A stretch of DNA of 9,783 nt from the NCBI GenBank assembly GCA_002505935.1, contig DAWL01000132.1, forward strand, positions 1 through 9,783. The letters run 5' to 3'. Numbering within the stretch: position 1 is the first letter of the stretch; each line of letters starts with the position of its first letter. The notes under the pieces were generated by a model. The model ran no database searches. It was not told where the DNA came from and saw only the letters and a list, made by a program, of their open reading frames with translations. Below, piece after piece: positions 1 to 7,216 of the stretch. A program made the translations under genes and the position numbers. Origin of the DNA: Euryarchaeota archaeon UBA226. Its GTDB lineage: Archaea > Thermoplasmatota > Poseidoniia > Poseidoniales > Poseidoniaceae.

Positions 1-1
1 G

Positions 2-238
2 AAAGAAAGGCGACAATTGATCATTGTCCCAAGGGAGTCACCATATGCAACTGTACACCTAGAAATGATGACCCGCCTATCCGGTTATGGAGTCATAGTA
101 TTACCAGCCAGTCCAGCCTTCTATAATCATCCAAACAGTATCGACGACATGGTTGATTTCATTGTTTCTCGAATCCTCGACCACCTTGGAATTGAGAATG
201 AATTGACCTCTAGATGGAGTGGAGAAGAACTGAACTGA
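2..238 (+). CDS. ubiX: UbiX family flavin prenyltransferase, C-terminal part (5' end outside window)
   Basis: This is the last 78 codons of a UbiX-like flavin prenyltransferase. The reading frame is open from the left edge, so the gene starts upstream of the window; the TTG at 17 is internal. Family signatures are the PRESP stretch (arginine and glutamate of the phosphate/prenyl-binding loop), HLEMM, VLPASPAFYNHP (the conserved tyrosine) and SIDDMVDFIVSRILDHLGI near the C-terminus (conserved arginine). UbiX transfers a dimethylallyl group to reduced FMN to make prenylated FMN, the cofactor of UbiD-type decarboxylases. No UbiD partner lies in the window, so the pathway (for example quinone or aromatic-acid metabolism) cannot be fixed here. 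The protein is soluble, with no membrane segment in the visible part. The next gene starts 42 bp downstream (18 bp if GTG at 257 is used), which suggests co-transcription. The family call is firm; the substrate pathway is open. Confidence 0.9.
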   Translation, partial: KERRQLIIVPRESPYATVHLEMMTRLSGYGVIVLPASPAFYNHPNSIDDMVDFIVSRILDHLGIENELTSRWSGEELN

Positions 239-280
239 AGACCCATCGTTTGATGAGTGTCGGACTACTGCCATTATTCG

Positions 281-2020
281 ATGGACGCGCTGAAATCGCT
301 GAGCGTTGCCGAATTGAAGGAGGATTTGAAGGCCCGCGGGCTTCCTGTTTCTGGACGCAAGGCTGAACTAATCGAGAGATTGCAACAAACGTCTCCAAAT
401 CTTGATTCCGTCGAACAGTTAACCTTGGATGCTGAAATGGTGGTCATGCCACCTGAAGAAACTGCGTTAAGGAGAGGAGTTGAATCATTACTCAGTCTTC
501 CATTACCAGTGATTATTGTCGTAGGGCTTGTGGTAACAGGTTCTCTTGGTTATGCTGGATACGAATTAGTATCCGCCTTCTTAGATGATGAAGTAGAATA
601 TCCAGAACTGATCGATTTTGACGCTACTAGAACCCGAGGATATACAGAGACACTCCTCAGTTACGGACATGCCCAATGGGAAGGGAGAATGTCAGGTAGT
701 CAAGAAGAATTGAATGCTGCACAGTATATTCGTGACACATTCGAATCTCTCGGCTATGAAGCGACTCTAGAGAACTTGACTGTGCCTATGTTTTCAGTGG
801 TTTCCGCACCTACTCTACGCCTATGTATTCCGGGAGGAACTCCTTTCGTTCCACCATGCAGCCCTCTAGATACCGGGCAACAAATCATCGAATATGAACA
901 TAGAACAGAAGTAGTTCTACAGGGGTTCTCAGGAACCAGAACCATCAACTTCGGACAAGCCGAAGTAGTAGATCTTGGAGAGGGTGGTGAAGAAGAGAAT
1001 TGGCAAGGAGCAAGCGGAAATATAGGTGTGGTTTTTTGGGATAATGCAGGAGTTTCAGGAAATACGCAAATCTACAGCCTAGCCGCACAATATGACGTTG
1101 CAGCACTTATCGTGATCAATACAGGACTAAACTGCGGCAAAGTGGAAGCCGACAATTGCGTCCCCATCTTCAAGAGCATAAATGTAGATGAGGTGGTTGA
1201 AGCGAATGGCGGAACCATGCCGGATGACATTTCATTTGTCATGATATCCAGCAATGCAGGGGCTGAAATTATGGATGCTGTCAACAATGAATCCGGTCTT
1301 TTGTCGATTAGTACCAATGTACAGAACACAGGAGAATTAGATGTCAGAGTTCCATGTGGTAGGTGGCAAGGTATCACAGATGATTTGTTGATAGTCGGAG
1401 GACATCACGATACGGTATATCACGGACCGGGAGCGGTTGATGACACTTCAGGAACGGCCACTGTTATGGAGCTGGCAACTGTATTCAGCGAGATACTGAC
1501 AGATGGAGAATTACCTTACTACACCATGATGTTCTGCACTTGGGGTGGTGAAGAAGAAGGGCTATGGGGTTCCAAAGCATGGGTAGAAAAACACCAGGAT
1601 GAATTACAGGAACACCTACGGCTTTACGTCAATCTAGATATGAACCATGTCGATATAGACATGGACACTAGAGGAAATGGAGTATACCTGTTCAGCAATT
1701 CGAAAGAGGACCTAGATCATATCAAAGAGATTACCAAGATTTACGAAAGTGAGAAATCAGCTGTTGCCTCCAAGTATCAAATCAGTTTCAGGCTTCTAGA
1801 TGGTGAAAAGAATGGAGAGAATGCGATGCCTTACAATTCTGACCATGGTCCTTTCGTCTACGATTTGGGAGAAGAGAATGGAAAAGCAATTGTTTGCTAT
1901 GGAACTGGTTCATGGGAATATCATACCTACGCTGATGACATGAGCAGATTCAATGAAGAAAGTCTATCCGTTTCGGGCACCATCTATGGCACATATCTGC
2001 GCTTCTTGGCAGAAGTGTGA
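281..2020 (+). CDS. Membrane-anchored M28 family zinc aminopeptidase with N-terminal SAP domain and PA-like insert
   Basis: A 579-aa protein with three visible parts. Residues 3-36 match a SAP motif (LSVAELKEDLKARGLPVSG, then KAELIERL), normally a nucleic-acid-binding helix-extended-helix. Residues about 73-97 form one hydrophobic membrane segment. The rest resembles an M28 peptidase with a PA-like insert (about 204-347). The co-catalytic zinc set appears complete: H375 and D377 (GGHHDT), D387 (GAVDDTSG), E424/E425 (GGEEEGLWGS), D453 (NLDMN) and H548 (EYHTYADD). Cysteines at 182/193, 285/293, 359, 419 and 539 suit disulfides in an outside domain. Predicted role: trimming peptides at the cell surface for uptake. 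If the SAP end is cytoplasmic, the topology is N-in with the peptidase outside. ATG 281 is chosen because the SAP domain begins at once; GTG 257 would add eight residues. Neither start has a clear ribosome-binding site. Substrate specificity is unknown. Confidence 0.9.
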   Translation: MDALKSLSVAELKEDLKARGLPVSGRKAELIERLQQTSPNLDSVEQLTLDAEMVVMPPEETALRRGVESLLSLPLPVIIVVGLVVTGSLGYAGYELVSAFLDDEVEYPELIDFDATRTRGYTETLLSYGHAQWEGRMSGSQEELNAAQYIRDTFESLGYEATLENLTVPMFSVVSAPTLRLCIPGGTPFVPPCSPLDTGQQIIEYEHRTEVVLQGFSGTRTINFGQAEVVDLGEGGEEENWQGASGNIGVVFWDNAGVSGNTQIYSLAAQYDVAALIVINTGLNCGKVEADNCVPIFKSINVDEVVEANGGTMPDDISFVMISSNAGAEIMDAVNNESGLLSISTNVQNTGELDVRVPCGRWQGITDDLLIVGGHHDTVYHGPGAVDDTSGTATVMELATVFSEILTDGELPYYTMMFCTWGGEEEGLWGSKAWVEKHQDELQEHLRLYVNLDMNHVDIDMDTRGNGVYLFSNSKEDLDHIKEITKIYESEKSAVASKYQISFRLLDGEKNGENAMPYNSDHGPFVYDLGEENGKAIVCYGTGSWEYHTYADDMSRFNEESLSVSGTIYGTYLRFLAEV

Positions 2021-2061
2021 ACAGCGTAGCATTGACAAAGGCCGGGCCTAGACGCTCAATC

Positions 2062-2346
2062 ATGGCGAAGAAGGCACACGCGAGTCATATCCTAGTACCA
2101 TCCAAGGCTGATGCACTAAACATCATGCGCAATATTACGAATCTCAAAGAATTCCAAAGGTATGCAACAAAGGCAAGCAAGTGCCCAAGTGGCAGGAAAG
2201 GTGGAGACCTAGGTTCATTCAAGTCCGGACAGATGGTTCCAGCATTTGAGAAGGCTGTGTGGGACACCGATATCGGCACCTGCAGTGAACCTGTTAGAAC
2301 ACAATTCGGTTTTCACTTGATTTGGGTTCACTCACGCGATGAGTGA
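2062..2346 (+). CDS. ppiC: Parvulin-type peptidyl-prolyl cis-trans isomerase (PpiC/Par10-like)
   Basis: A 94-aa single-domain parvulin with no signal peptide or membrane segment, so probably cytoplasmic. It closely follows the E. coli Par10 pattern over its whole length: ASHILV near the N-terminus (H9), the CPSGRKGGDLGSF block (active-site C41), SGQMVPAFEKAVW (M58, F62) and TQFGFHLIWV (F82, H85). Parvulins catalyse cis-trans isomerisation of X-Pro bonds, as folding helpers or regulatory switches. The start is ATG 2062 because MAKKxxASHILV is the usual beginning; an in-frame GTG at 2017, overlapping the stop of the peptidase gene, would add 15 residues that do not resemble the family. The gene lies 41 bp after the peptidase and overlaps folB by 8 bp, which suggests co-translation in one operon. 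No Shine-Dalgarno is visible ahead of the ATG. Confidence 0.93.
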   Translation: MAKKAHASHILVPSKADALNIMRNITNLKEFQRYATKASKCPSGRKGGDLGSFKSGQMVPAFEKAVWDTDIGTCSEPVRTQFGFHLIWVHSRDE

Positions 2347-2707
2347 TTGTATGTCCTTACGTGTTGGACTGGAGAATTACCACCTCGAGGCTTGCCATGG
2401 AGCCTATGATTGGGAAAGAGAAGAACCTCAACCATTCGTGATTTCTTTGTGGGCAACCTTGGCCAAGGAAGTGCGCGGAGAGGACTTAGATGCGACAGTT
2501 GACTATGGCGATCTACAAAGATGGGTAGACGAAGCATTTCTAGAAATGGCAGCCGCTCATCTTCTCGAAGAATTGGCGGCGAGAATCATTGATTTGGCCA
2601 AAGGCAATGAGATAATCTCTGAATTAGAGATTCGAATAGAAAAACCAGAGGCACCTTTACCTCACCCCGGCGGCCTTGCGGTAATAGAGCGCCATTGGAA
2701 GCGCTGA
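2339..2707 (+). CDS. folB: Dihydroneopterin aldolase, FolB family
   Basis: A 122-aa protein matching bacterial-type dihydroneopterin aldolase/epimerase, which converts 7,8-dihydroneopterin to 6-hydroxymethyl-dihydropterin and glycolaldehyde in pterin and folate synthesis. Visible hallmarks are HGAYDWEREEPQPF (residues 20-33), the VDYGDL block with Y56, LLEELAARI with E77 for pterin binding, and the C-terminal IEKPEAPLP segment with catalytic-type K102. Length is normal for the family (about 120 aa). Many archaea use the unrelated MptD at this step, so a FolB-type enzyme hints at bacterial ancestry. The ATG at 2339 overlaps the ppiC stop by 8 bp, indicating translational coupling; ATG 2351 is an alternative start losing four residues. 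A pterin-4a-carbinolamine dehydratase begins 7 kb away at the right edge, the only other pterin gene in the window. Confidence 0.9.
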   Translation: MSDCMSLRVGLENYHLEACHGAYDWEREEPQPFVISLWATLAKEVRGEDLDATVDYGDLQRWVDEAFLEMAAAHLLEELAARIIDLAKGNEIISELEIRIEKPEAPLPHPGGLAVIERHWKR

Positions 2708-2731
2708 AACAGGGGCAAGTTCATTCTCTGT

Positions 2732-3331
2732 ATGCCCGTCAAAGCCCTCATGGAGGAGCCTAGGGTCGACGAGGTATTCGTCCCCACCGTCGAAGAAGAA
2801 GGTGGAAATATCATCGGATTAGGCGTATTCTCCAGTGAGAAAATCGCCACCAATGTTCTGAAGGATTATTTCAGGCACTCTTGGAAAGGTAGCATCATTT
2901 CTGCCAATCTCGCGAGATGGGAAGTGGATATCATCGGACACGATGGACTGACATTGTTAGCAAAATGGTCTTGCCAAATATGCCCAATGTGCGACAGACC
3001 GACATTTTGGATAGATCTGGATAGTTTCAGTGCGCTTTGTTATGGTACGGCCTGTGGAGCATGGATGGAAGACAACATCCACGATTCAGAAGTCATAGAT
3101 ATCGGAGTTCCTACGATTCGTTGGTTGCATCAATCACGCTCAATAAAGCAAGCGATGATTGAATTCCGTAAGAAGAAGGCCGAGATGAAGGCCGCTGCTG
3201 GAGATTATGATGATGACATGGTCAACGCCTCGATGGAAGATGCCAAAACTCGAATGGAGAGGCTGATGCGTAAAGAGGGCCTAAGCTCTCTTGGTGATGC
3301 ACTGGGCACATATGTCGACGAAGAAGAGTGA
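2732..3331 (+). CDS. Uncharacterised protein with a possible zinc-binding Cys cluster and helical C-terminus
   Basis: A 199-aa protein I do not recognise. The N-terminal part (1-60) has the look of a mixed alpha/beta domain. Residues 81-108 contain five cysteines in the arrangement C81-x2-C84-x2-C87, then C103-x4-C108, ending in GACGAW-like sequence; C84/C87 with C103/C108 could form a zinc ribbon or knuckle. Residues 132-190 are highly charged and probably helical (IKQAMIEFRKKKAEMK, then MEDAKTRMERLMRKEG), possibly a coiled coil, and the tail is acidic. No signal peptide or membrane segment is seen. The start is taken at ATG 2732, with ATG 2750 also possible; neither has a Shine-Dalgarno. 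It follows folB by 24 bp on the same strand and ends exactly against the argS stop on the other strand. A nucleic-acid-associated role would fit the zinc cluster, but that is a guess. Confidence 0.8.
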   Translation: MPVKALMEEPRVDEVFVPTVEEEGGNIIGLGVFSSEKIATNVLKDYFRHSWKGSIISANLARWEVDIIGHDGLTLLAKWSCQICPMCDRPTFWIDLDSFSALCYGTACGAWMEDNIHDSEVIDIGVPTIRWLHQSRSIKQAMIEFRKKKAEMKAAAGDYDDDMVNASMEDAKTRMERLMRKEGLSSLGDALGTYVDEEE

Positions 3332-5143
3332 TTACATCTCCTCGATAGGCACTATTCCCAAGGCAGAACAACCATTGGCCAAGTGTGAGCGACAGACCTG
3401 AGTCAACAATAGATCCAAGAGGCTGACTTTACCATCTTTGATGACTGGCCTATCTCTATAGAAACCGTTGAAGGATGATGCTAACAGCAATAGATGCTTA
3501 GCAAACAAGTGTGGACTGTGCGAGAGAATGGATTTCTCCAATACCTCTAGATGACGCCCTAGAACCCTTACCAATGAAATCAATGATTCTGAATCAGGAA
3601 TCTCCGTCCATACCTCTTCTTCGATAGCCTGTTCTACCAACTTCTCAACATCATGCCCCTCAGAGGCAACCTTGCGTATGATCGAACAAGTTCGTGTGTG
3701 AGAATACATCAGGAAGGGGGCTGAATCCCCTTCGAAACTCAGGGCATCTTCCCAACGGAATGTGAATCCTTTTTCAGGTGCAACTTTGATGATGTTGAAT
3801 CGGACTGCACTTGATCCTACTGCAGTTGCTATGCTGCGCATGCGTTCATCATCCAGTTCATCTCCACGTAACTCCTTGACTGCGATGAATGCACGTTCTT
3901 CCGCTTCATCAAGAAGGTCATCCATGAAAACAACATTCGCTTTACGAGTTGACATCTTACCCTCGGGCAACTTAATGAATGCATAGAATGCCACTTCAGG
4001 TGATTTTGAACCAAGTTCCTCAAGAGCGATTGAAACCTGCTTAGACTGTAGTTTGTGGTCTTCCCCGAGAACATTGATGAGACGATCGCATTGTTTCCAT
4101 TTCCATTGATGATAGGCGACATCTCTAGTTGCATATAGACTTGAACCATCACCTCGGCGAAAGAAAAACTTGGTGCTCTTTCCCTTGATTCCTCGAGATT
4201 CTAATTCTAGGAAATGAGCGCCATTCTCTGCTAGACCATGCAATTCACTACTCTCTAACTGCTTCATCACTTGTAATACACTACCATCTATGACGAATTT
4301 CGATTCACGCGTAAAGGTATCATATTCTATAGCCAAACGCGATAGTGTATCCAACATCCCATCTAGTACTGGCTGATATGCACGATTGAATGAATCTAGA
4401 ACCTCCTCGTCCCCTTCCTCACTCAACCTAACTAGTTCTCCAACCTGAGAATCGATATCTGGATCAGTATCCTTGAGTAGATTAGCCGCCTGATACCATC
4501 GTACACTCTTGTGATCGGCTTTGTCGGCCCACCTTGGGTCAGCCTTCTCTCTACCAGCTGAATCAAGAATATCCTCTACCTGTTCAGAACTCAAATTATC
4601 CAAAGCCCATGACAATATGCCTACCTGCTTACCCATATCATCGACATAATATTCGGCATTCACCTGATTTCCATGCAATTTGTGTAATCTGACCAGAGTA
4701 TCGCCTAGTATTGCATTACGCGCTCTTCCTACATGGAATGGGCCGTTTGGGTTAGCCGAAGTATGTTCGATCAATACCTTGTGTCCGGTATCTTCTCCTC
4801 TGCCGAATCTTCGGCTAGAGTTTGACTTCAATACTAGTCCTGCGACCCAAGCAGGCTTAGCCATGAAATTGAGATAGCCATTAATCGCTTTGACAAATAA
4901 CAATGATTCTGCTAAGTCAGTATTCTGTGACTTAATGCCCTCGAACTGTGTTGCCAATCGCTCAGCGATTTCAACAGGCGGCTTCTGCAGAATCTTTGCG
5001 AAGGGAAAGCAAGGTAGGGCAAGATCTCCTTGATCAGATTCTCTTGCCGTTGTCAACATATCCTTCCAAGGTAATGAATCACAGCCCAATTCAACGAGTA
5101 AAGACTCGATATGCGGTTCTAAGATTCGTTTCAATTCACGCAT
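3332..5143 (-). CDS. argS: Arginyl-tRNA synthetase
   Basis: A complete 603-aa class I arginyl-tRNA synthetase, which charges tRNA-Arg with arginine using ATP. Domains in order: the Arg-specific N-terminal additional domain (about 1-95), the Rossmann catalytic core with HTSANPNGPFHVGR (residues 127-140, HVGR being the HIGH equivalent), YATRD (337-341), GEDHKLQ (360-366) and KMSTRKANVV (396-405, the KMSKS loop), then the DALR anticodon-binding domain, with SHTRT around 481-485, RHLEVLEKSIL and the usual C-terminal GIVPIEEM. Length is in the normal range (about 550-620). The ATG at 5143-5141 is preceded by a strong AGGTGAT Shine-Dalgarno (5147-5153) that overlaps the aRF1 stop. The gene is second in an operon with aRF1, 8 bp apart. 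Its TAA stop abuts the TGA of the convergent plus-strand gene, with no intergenic space for a terminator. Confidence 0.97.
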   Translation of the reverse strand: MRELKRILEPHIESLLVELGCDSLPWKDMLTTARESDQGDLALPCFPFAKILQKPPVEIAERLATQFEGIKSQNTDLAESLLFVKAINGYLNFMAKPAWVAGLVLKSNSSRRFGRGEDTGHKVLIEHTSANPNGPFHVGRARNAILGDTLVRLHKLHGNQVNAEYYVDDMGKQVGILSWALDNLSSEQVEDILDSAGREKADPRWADKADHKSVRWYQAANLLKDTDPDIDSQVGELVRLSEEGDEEVLDSFNRAYQPVLDGMLDTLSRLAIEYDTFTRESKFVIDGSVLQVMKQLESSELHGLAENGAHFLELESRGIKGKSTKFFFRRGDGSSLYATRDVAYHQWKWKQCDRLINVLGEDHKLQSKQVSIALEELGSKSPEVAFYAFIKLPEGKMSTRKANVVFMDDLLDEAEERAFIAVKELRGDELDDERMRSIATAVGSSAVRFNIIKVAPEKGFTFRWEDALSFEGDSAPFLMYSHTRTCSIIRKVASEGHDVEKLVEQAIEEEVWTEIPDSESLISLVRVLGRHLEVLEKSILSHSPHLFAKHLLLLASSFNGFYRDRPVIKDGKVSLLDLLLTQVCRSHLANGCSALGIVPIEEM

Positions 5144-5146
5144 CTA

Positions 5147-5153
5147 ATCACCT
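5147..5153 (-). promoter_or_regulatory. Shine-Dalgarno of argS overlapping the aRF1 stop codon
   Basis: Read on the minus strand the junction is TAGGTGATTAGATG: the TAG is the aRF1 stop, AGGTGAT complements the archaeal 16S rRNA 3' end (AUCACCU), and the ATG three bases later starts argS. The stop codon therefore contributes to the ribosome-binding site, which supports translational coupling and fixes the argS start. Confidence 0.75.
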
Positions 5154-6396
5154 ATGATATTGGATACCTCAGAATTGCCGCTAAGCCACCAAATCCCTGA
5201 TACAATTGCAGTCCCTCTTCAGTATCGGTTGAAATGAATGAAACGGCAGCCGAAGAACGCATCGCCATTTCGCTTAACTCATCGATTAAATCTCGCTCTG
5301 CAACCTCTTTGGTCGCTTCATCAGTATTACACTTGGAACAAGGCGGGATTGCTTGCACGCGTCCAAGACTTACCGTCCAATCAGCTCCGCAGATGCTACA
5401 ATGTAGGTCTACCATCCTTTTTCGCAATGATTCAGAAACCAAGAGATTTGAAACTGCACCCTGATCAAGTGCCTGGCGAATCATCTTCTCACCATAAGTC
5501 GCCTTAGGATAGGTCTGCATCACTTCTTTGAGGAATGAATTCATCAATTGGCGCTCTGAATCAAGTTCAATCTCACCCATCAATGCTCCTGCATTCTCCA
5601 CCAATTCCCTAACTCCACTCTCATTGGAGTATCCCACGTCGAAGTGGGTACCGGCAATCTTCTTCTGTACCTCATGATGGAAGTATTCATTTTTCACGAC
5701 ATAATCCTTGGTTGCCCCTGGCCCACCGATGATTATCGCTTGAATATCTTGGATATTCGGTAACCAGTAATCGCTAGCATGCTCGGTTGCTCGCTTGAAA
5801 AACTTGTGAGCAGCCTCTTCAATTAGGCGTTCGAATCTCTGTGCGGACTGACCACCTTGGCGGTGTTTACCCATTATGTTAGAGACAAGATGCTCCTGAA
5901 CATGAATCCTCTTTCCAGTGGCGATTCCATAGGCTGCTTCGGATCGGTCTATGACGAACAAACCGTATGAGTTGCGATCGATTAACATCTCCTGCAGTTG
6001 AGTCAACTCGAATACTGAATCGCAACGATATCTGAAGGATTGGAAGGGTTCCGGTGGGTCATCGACCACTACGTTTACCATGCGAGTTTTATTGTTTCCA
6101 ACGATTACAGCACCCACGAAAAGGGCAATTCCTCTCTCTCCAGCATCCTTGAATCTGCCAAGTGAAGATATGGCCGATTCAATGGCTCCTTGCACATTTT
6201 TACGGGTTGATTTCGATTTGATATTTGCAGCCTGACCGTGTTCATTTTGCAATAGAGAACGTGCATCGTGAACCTGCCTATCAGGTGGAATGATAACGGT
6301 AACAAGTTCGGTACCGAAACCTTTCATCTCTTGAAGGTCTTCAAGCGCCATCTTCAGACGCAAGCGACGGGCCTGTTGCTCAACATCTTCAGCCAT
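5152..6396 (-). CDS. prf1: Peptide chain release factor aRF1 (eRF1 family)
   Basis: A complete 414-aa archaeal class I release factor, which recognises all three stop codons in the ribosomal A site and triggers release of the finished chain. Domain 1 carries NIKS (residues 58-61) for stop-codon recognition and YRCDSVF (123-129, the YxCxxxF motif). Domain 2 carries GGQ (181-183) for hydrolysis at the peptidyl-transferase centre. Domain 3 contains a putative zinc ribbon (C333/C336 and C353/C356), typical of many archaeal aRF1 proteins. Length is as expected (about 410-420). The ATG at 6396-6394 has GTGAGGGG a short distance upstream as a likely ribosome-binding site. It is first in an operon with argS and divergent from pyrH across a 104-bp gap, which must hold its promoter; no clear TATA box was found. 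Confidence 0.97.
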   Translation of the reverse strand: MAEDVEQQARRLRLKMALEDLQEMKGFGTELVTVIIPPDRQVHDARSLLQNEHGQAANIKSKSTRKNVQGAIESAISSLGRFKDAGERGIALFVGAVIVGNNKTRMVNVVVDDPPEPFQSFRYRCDSVFELTQLQEMLIDRNSYGLFVIDRSEAAYGIATGKRIHVQEHLVSNIMGKHRQGGQSAQRFERLIEEAAHKFFKRATEHASDYWLPNIQDIQAIIIGGPGATKDYVVKNEYFHHEVQKKIAGTHFDVGYSNESGVRELVENAGALMGEIELDSERQLMNSFLKEVMQTYPKATYGEKMIRQALDQGAVSNLLVSESLRKRMVDLHCSICGADWTVSLGRVQAIPPCSKCNTDEATKEVAERDLIDELSEMAMRSSAAVSFISTDTEEGLQLYQGFGGLAAILRYPIS

Positions 6397-6500
6397 TCTG
6401 ACCCCTCACTCTACTGGCCATTGCTGGGGCTTATCAGCCTGCCGCGTTGCAAAGCAGTAACTGCCGACAGCATCAAGGCAGGTTGCAAGGTGGCAGCAGC
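6397..6500. promoter_or_regulatory. Divergent intergenic region between prf1 and pyrH
   Basis: This 104-bp gap between the two divergent starts must contain the promoters of both operons unless promoters lie inside genes. I could not pick out a convincing archaeal TATA box on either strand. It does hold an 11-bp perfect palindrome (GCAGTAACTGC, 6454-6464), two copies of GTTGCAA (6446-6452 and 6482-6488), and a CCTGCC/GGCAGG inverted pair (6439-6444 and 6477-6482). The GGTG at 6489-6492 is the likely ribosome-binding site of pyrH. These elements could be operator sites, but the region is rich in GCAG/CTGC words and short matches may be chance. Confidence 0.35.
6454..6464. repeat. Perfect 11-bp palindrome in the prf1/pyrH intergenic region
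   Basis: The sequence GCAGT-A-ACTGC is a perfect inverted repeat with a one-base centre. It lies 37 bp upstream of the pyrH GTG start and 58 bp upstream of the prf1 ATG, and two GTTGCAA copies flank it on either side. It is short, so a protein-binding operator is possible but unproven. Confidence 0.3.
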
Positions 6501-7208
6501 GTGGCTGAAGTACAGGTCATCGCTCTAGGAGGCAGTCTTCTGCGTCCCGAAGAGGAAGAAGGGCGGCAGATATGGTTCTCTCGCCTCAAGCAGATGATTG
6601 TTCATCTTGAGGGGATGGAGTACAAAATCGGTATTGTGGTTGGAGGAGGGGCACCTGCTAGAGAAGGTATAGCACTCGCCAGAGACCACGTCAATGATGA
6701 ACGAAGGCTGGATGAGATTGGAATTGCCGCTACTCGCATCAATGCAACGATTATCCAACAGGTGCTAGCACAGGTAGGGATAGATGTCGCTCCCGAAATC
6801 CCTCATAGCGTCAGTGATGGAGCGCAATTACTACGCGAACATGCCGTAGTTTGCATGGGAGGAACTCTACCTGGACATACAACTGATGCAGTTGCAGTAG
6901 CATTGGCTGCAGAAGCCGGAGGAAGTGGCTGTATTATCGCAACCAACGTGCCATACGTTTACGATAGCGACCCTAGAATCAACCCCGATGCTCAGTATCA
7001 CGAATCTTTGAGTTTAGAACAACTAGCCACCATCTGCGGAGTTGGTGAACCACTTGCGGCTGGTGCATCAGCAGTTGTCGACCCCGTTGCCGTGCAAAGA
7101 GCAATGGACGACTCCCTCGGTTTGGCAATACTCGATGGCAGAGACATGGATCGATTGGAGAATGCAATTCTTGGTTTAGAATTTGAAGGAACGATGGTAA
7201 CCCCATAG
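6501..7208 (+). CDS. pyrH: UMP kinase, archaeal type
   Basis: A 235-aa amino-acid-kinase-fold protein matching archaeal UMP kinases (about 225 aa), which phosphorylate UMP to UDP in pyrimidine nucleotide synthesis. Visible motifs: ALGGSLL (residues 8-14, phosphate-binding glycines), VVGGGAPAR (46-54), IGIAATRINA (73-82), the signature MGGTLPGHTTDA (119-130), ATNVPYVYDSDP (147-158, nucleotide-binding), GASAVVDPVA (188-197) and the C-terminal GTMVTP. The GTG at 6501 is chosen because the family starts a few residues before the GGS loop and a GGTG ribosome-binding site lies eight bases upstream; the frame stays open back to 6447 but those residues do not match. TAG at 7206-7208 runs into the ribosome-binding site of the next gene. 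The related isopentenyl phosphate kinase is less likely because the GGTLPGHTTDA motif is UMP-kinase-like. Confidence 0.93.
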   Translation: MAEVQVIALGGSLLRPEEEEGRQIWFSRLKQMIVHLEGMEYKIGIVVGGGAPAREGIALARDHVNDERRLDEIGIAATRINATIIQQVLAQVGIDVAPEIPHSVSDGAQLLREHAVVCMGGTLPGHTTDAVAVALAAEAGGSGCIIATNVPYVYDSDPRINPDAQYHESLSLEQLATICGVGEPLAAGASAVVDPVAVQRAMDDSLGLAILDGRDMDRLENAILGLEFEGTMVTP

Positions 7209-7213
7209 GTGAT
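7207..7213 (+). promoter_or_regulatory. Shine-Dalgarno of the zinc-ribbon gene overlapping the pyrH stop codon
   Basis: The junction reads TAGGTGATTTGATG: TAG is the pyrH stop, AGGTGAT (7207-7213) complements the 16S rRNA 3' end, and the ATG at 7217 starts the next gene. The same TAGGTGATT block is used at the prf1-argS junction. It decides for ATG 7217 rather than the TTG at 7214. Confidence 0.75.
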
Positions 7214-7216
7214 TTG

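Noticed and set aside
2017..2061. In-frame GTG start for ppiC overlapping the peptidase stop
   Set aside because: The extra 15 residues do not match parvulins and ATG 2062 gives the typical MAKK start.
3829..4152. Minus-strand open frame of 107 codons inside argS
   Set aside because: It lies wholly within the conserved catalytic part of argS in another frame and looks like low-complexity shadow coding.
6447..6500. Upstream extension of UMP kinase by 18 residues
   Set aside because: The added residues do not match the family; GTG 6501 has a GGTG ribosome-binding site eight bases upstream and gives the normal N-terminus.
6501..7208. Isopentenyl phosphate kinase as an alternative for the amino-acid-kinase-fold gene
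   Set aside because: The GGTLPGHTTDA and ATNVPYVYDSDP blocks follow archaeal UMP kinase rather than isopentenyl phosphate kinase, and the catalytic His typical of the latter is not apparent in the expected position.
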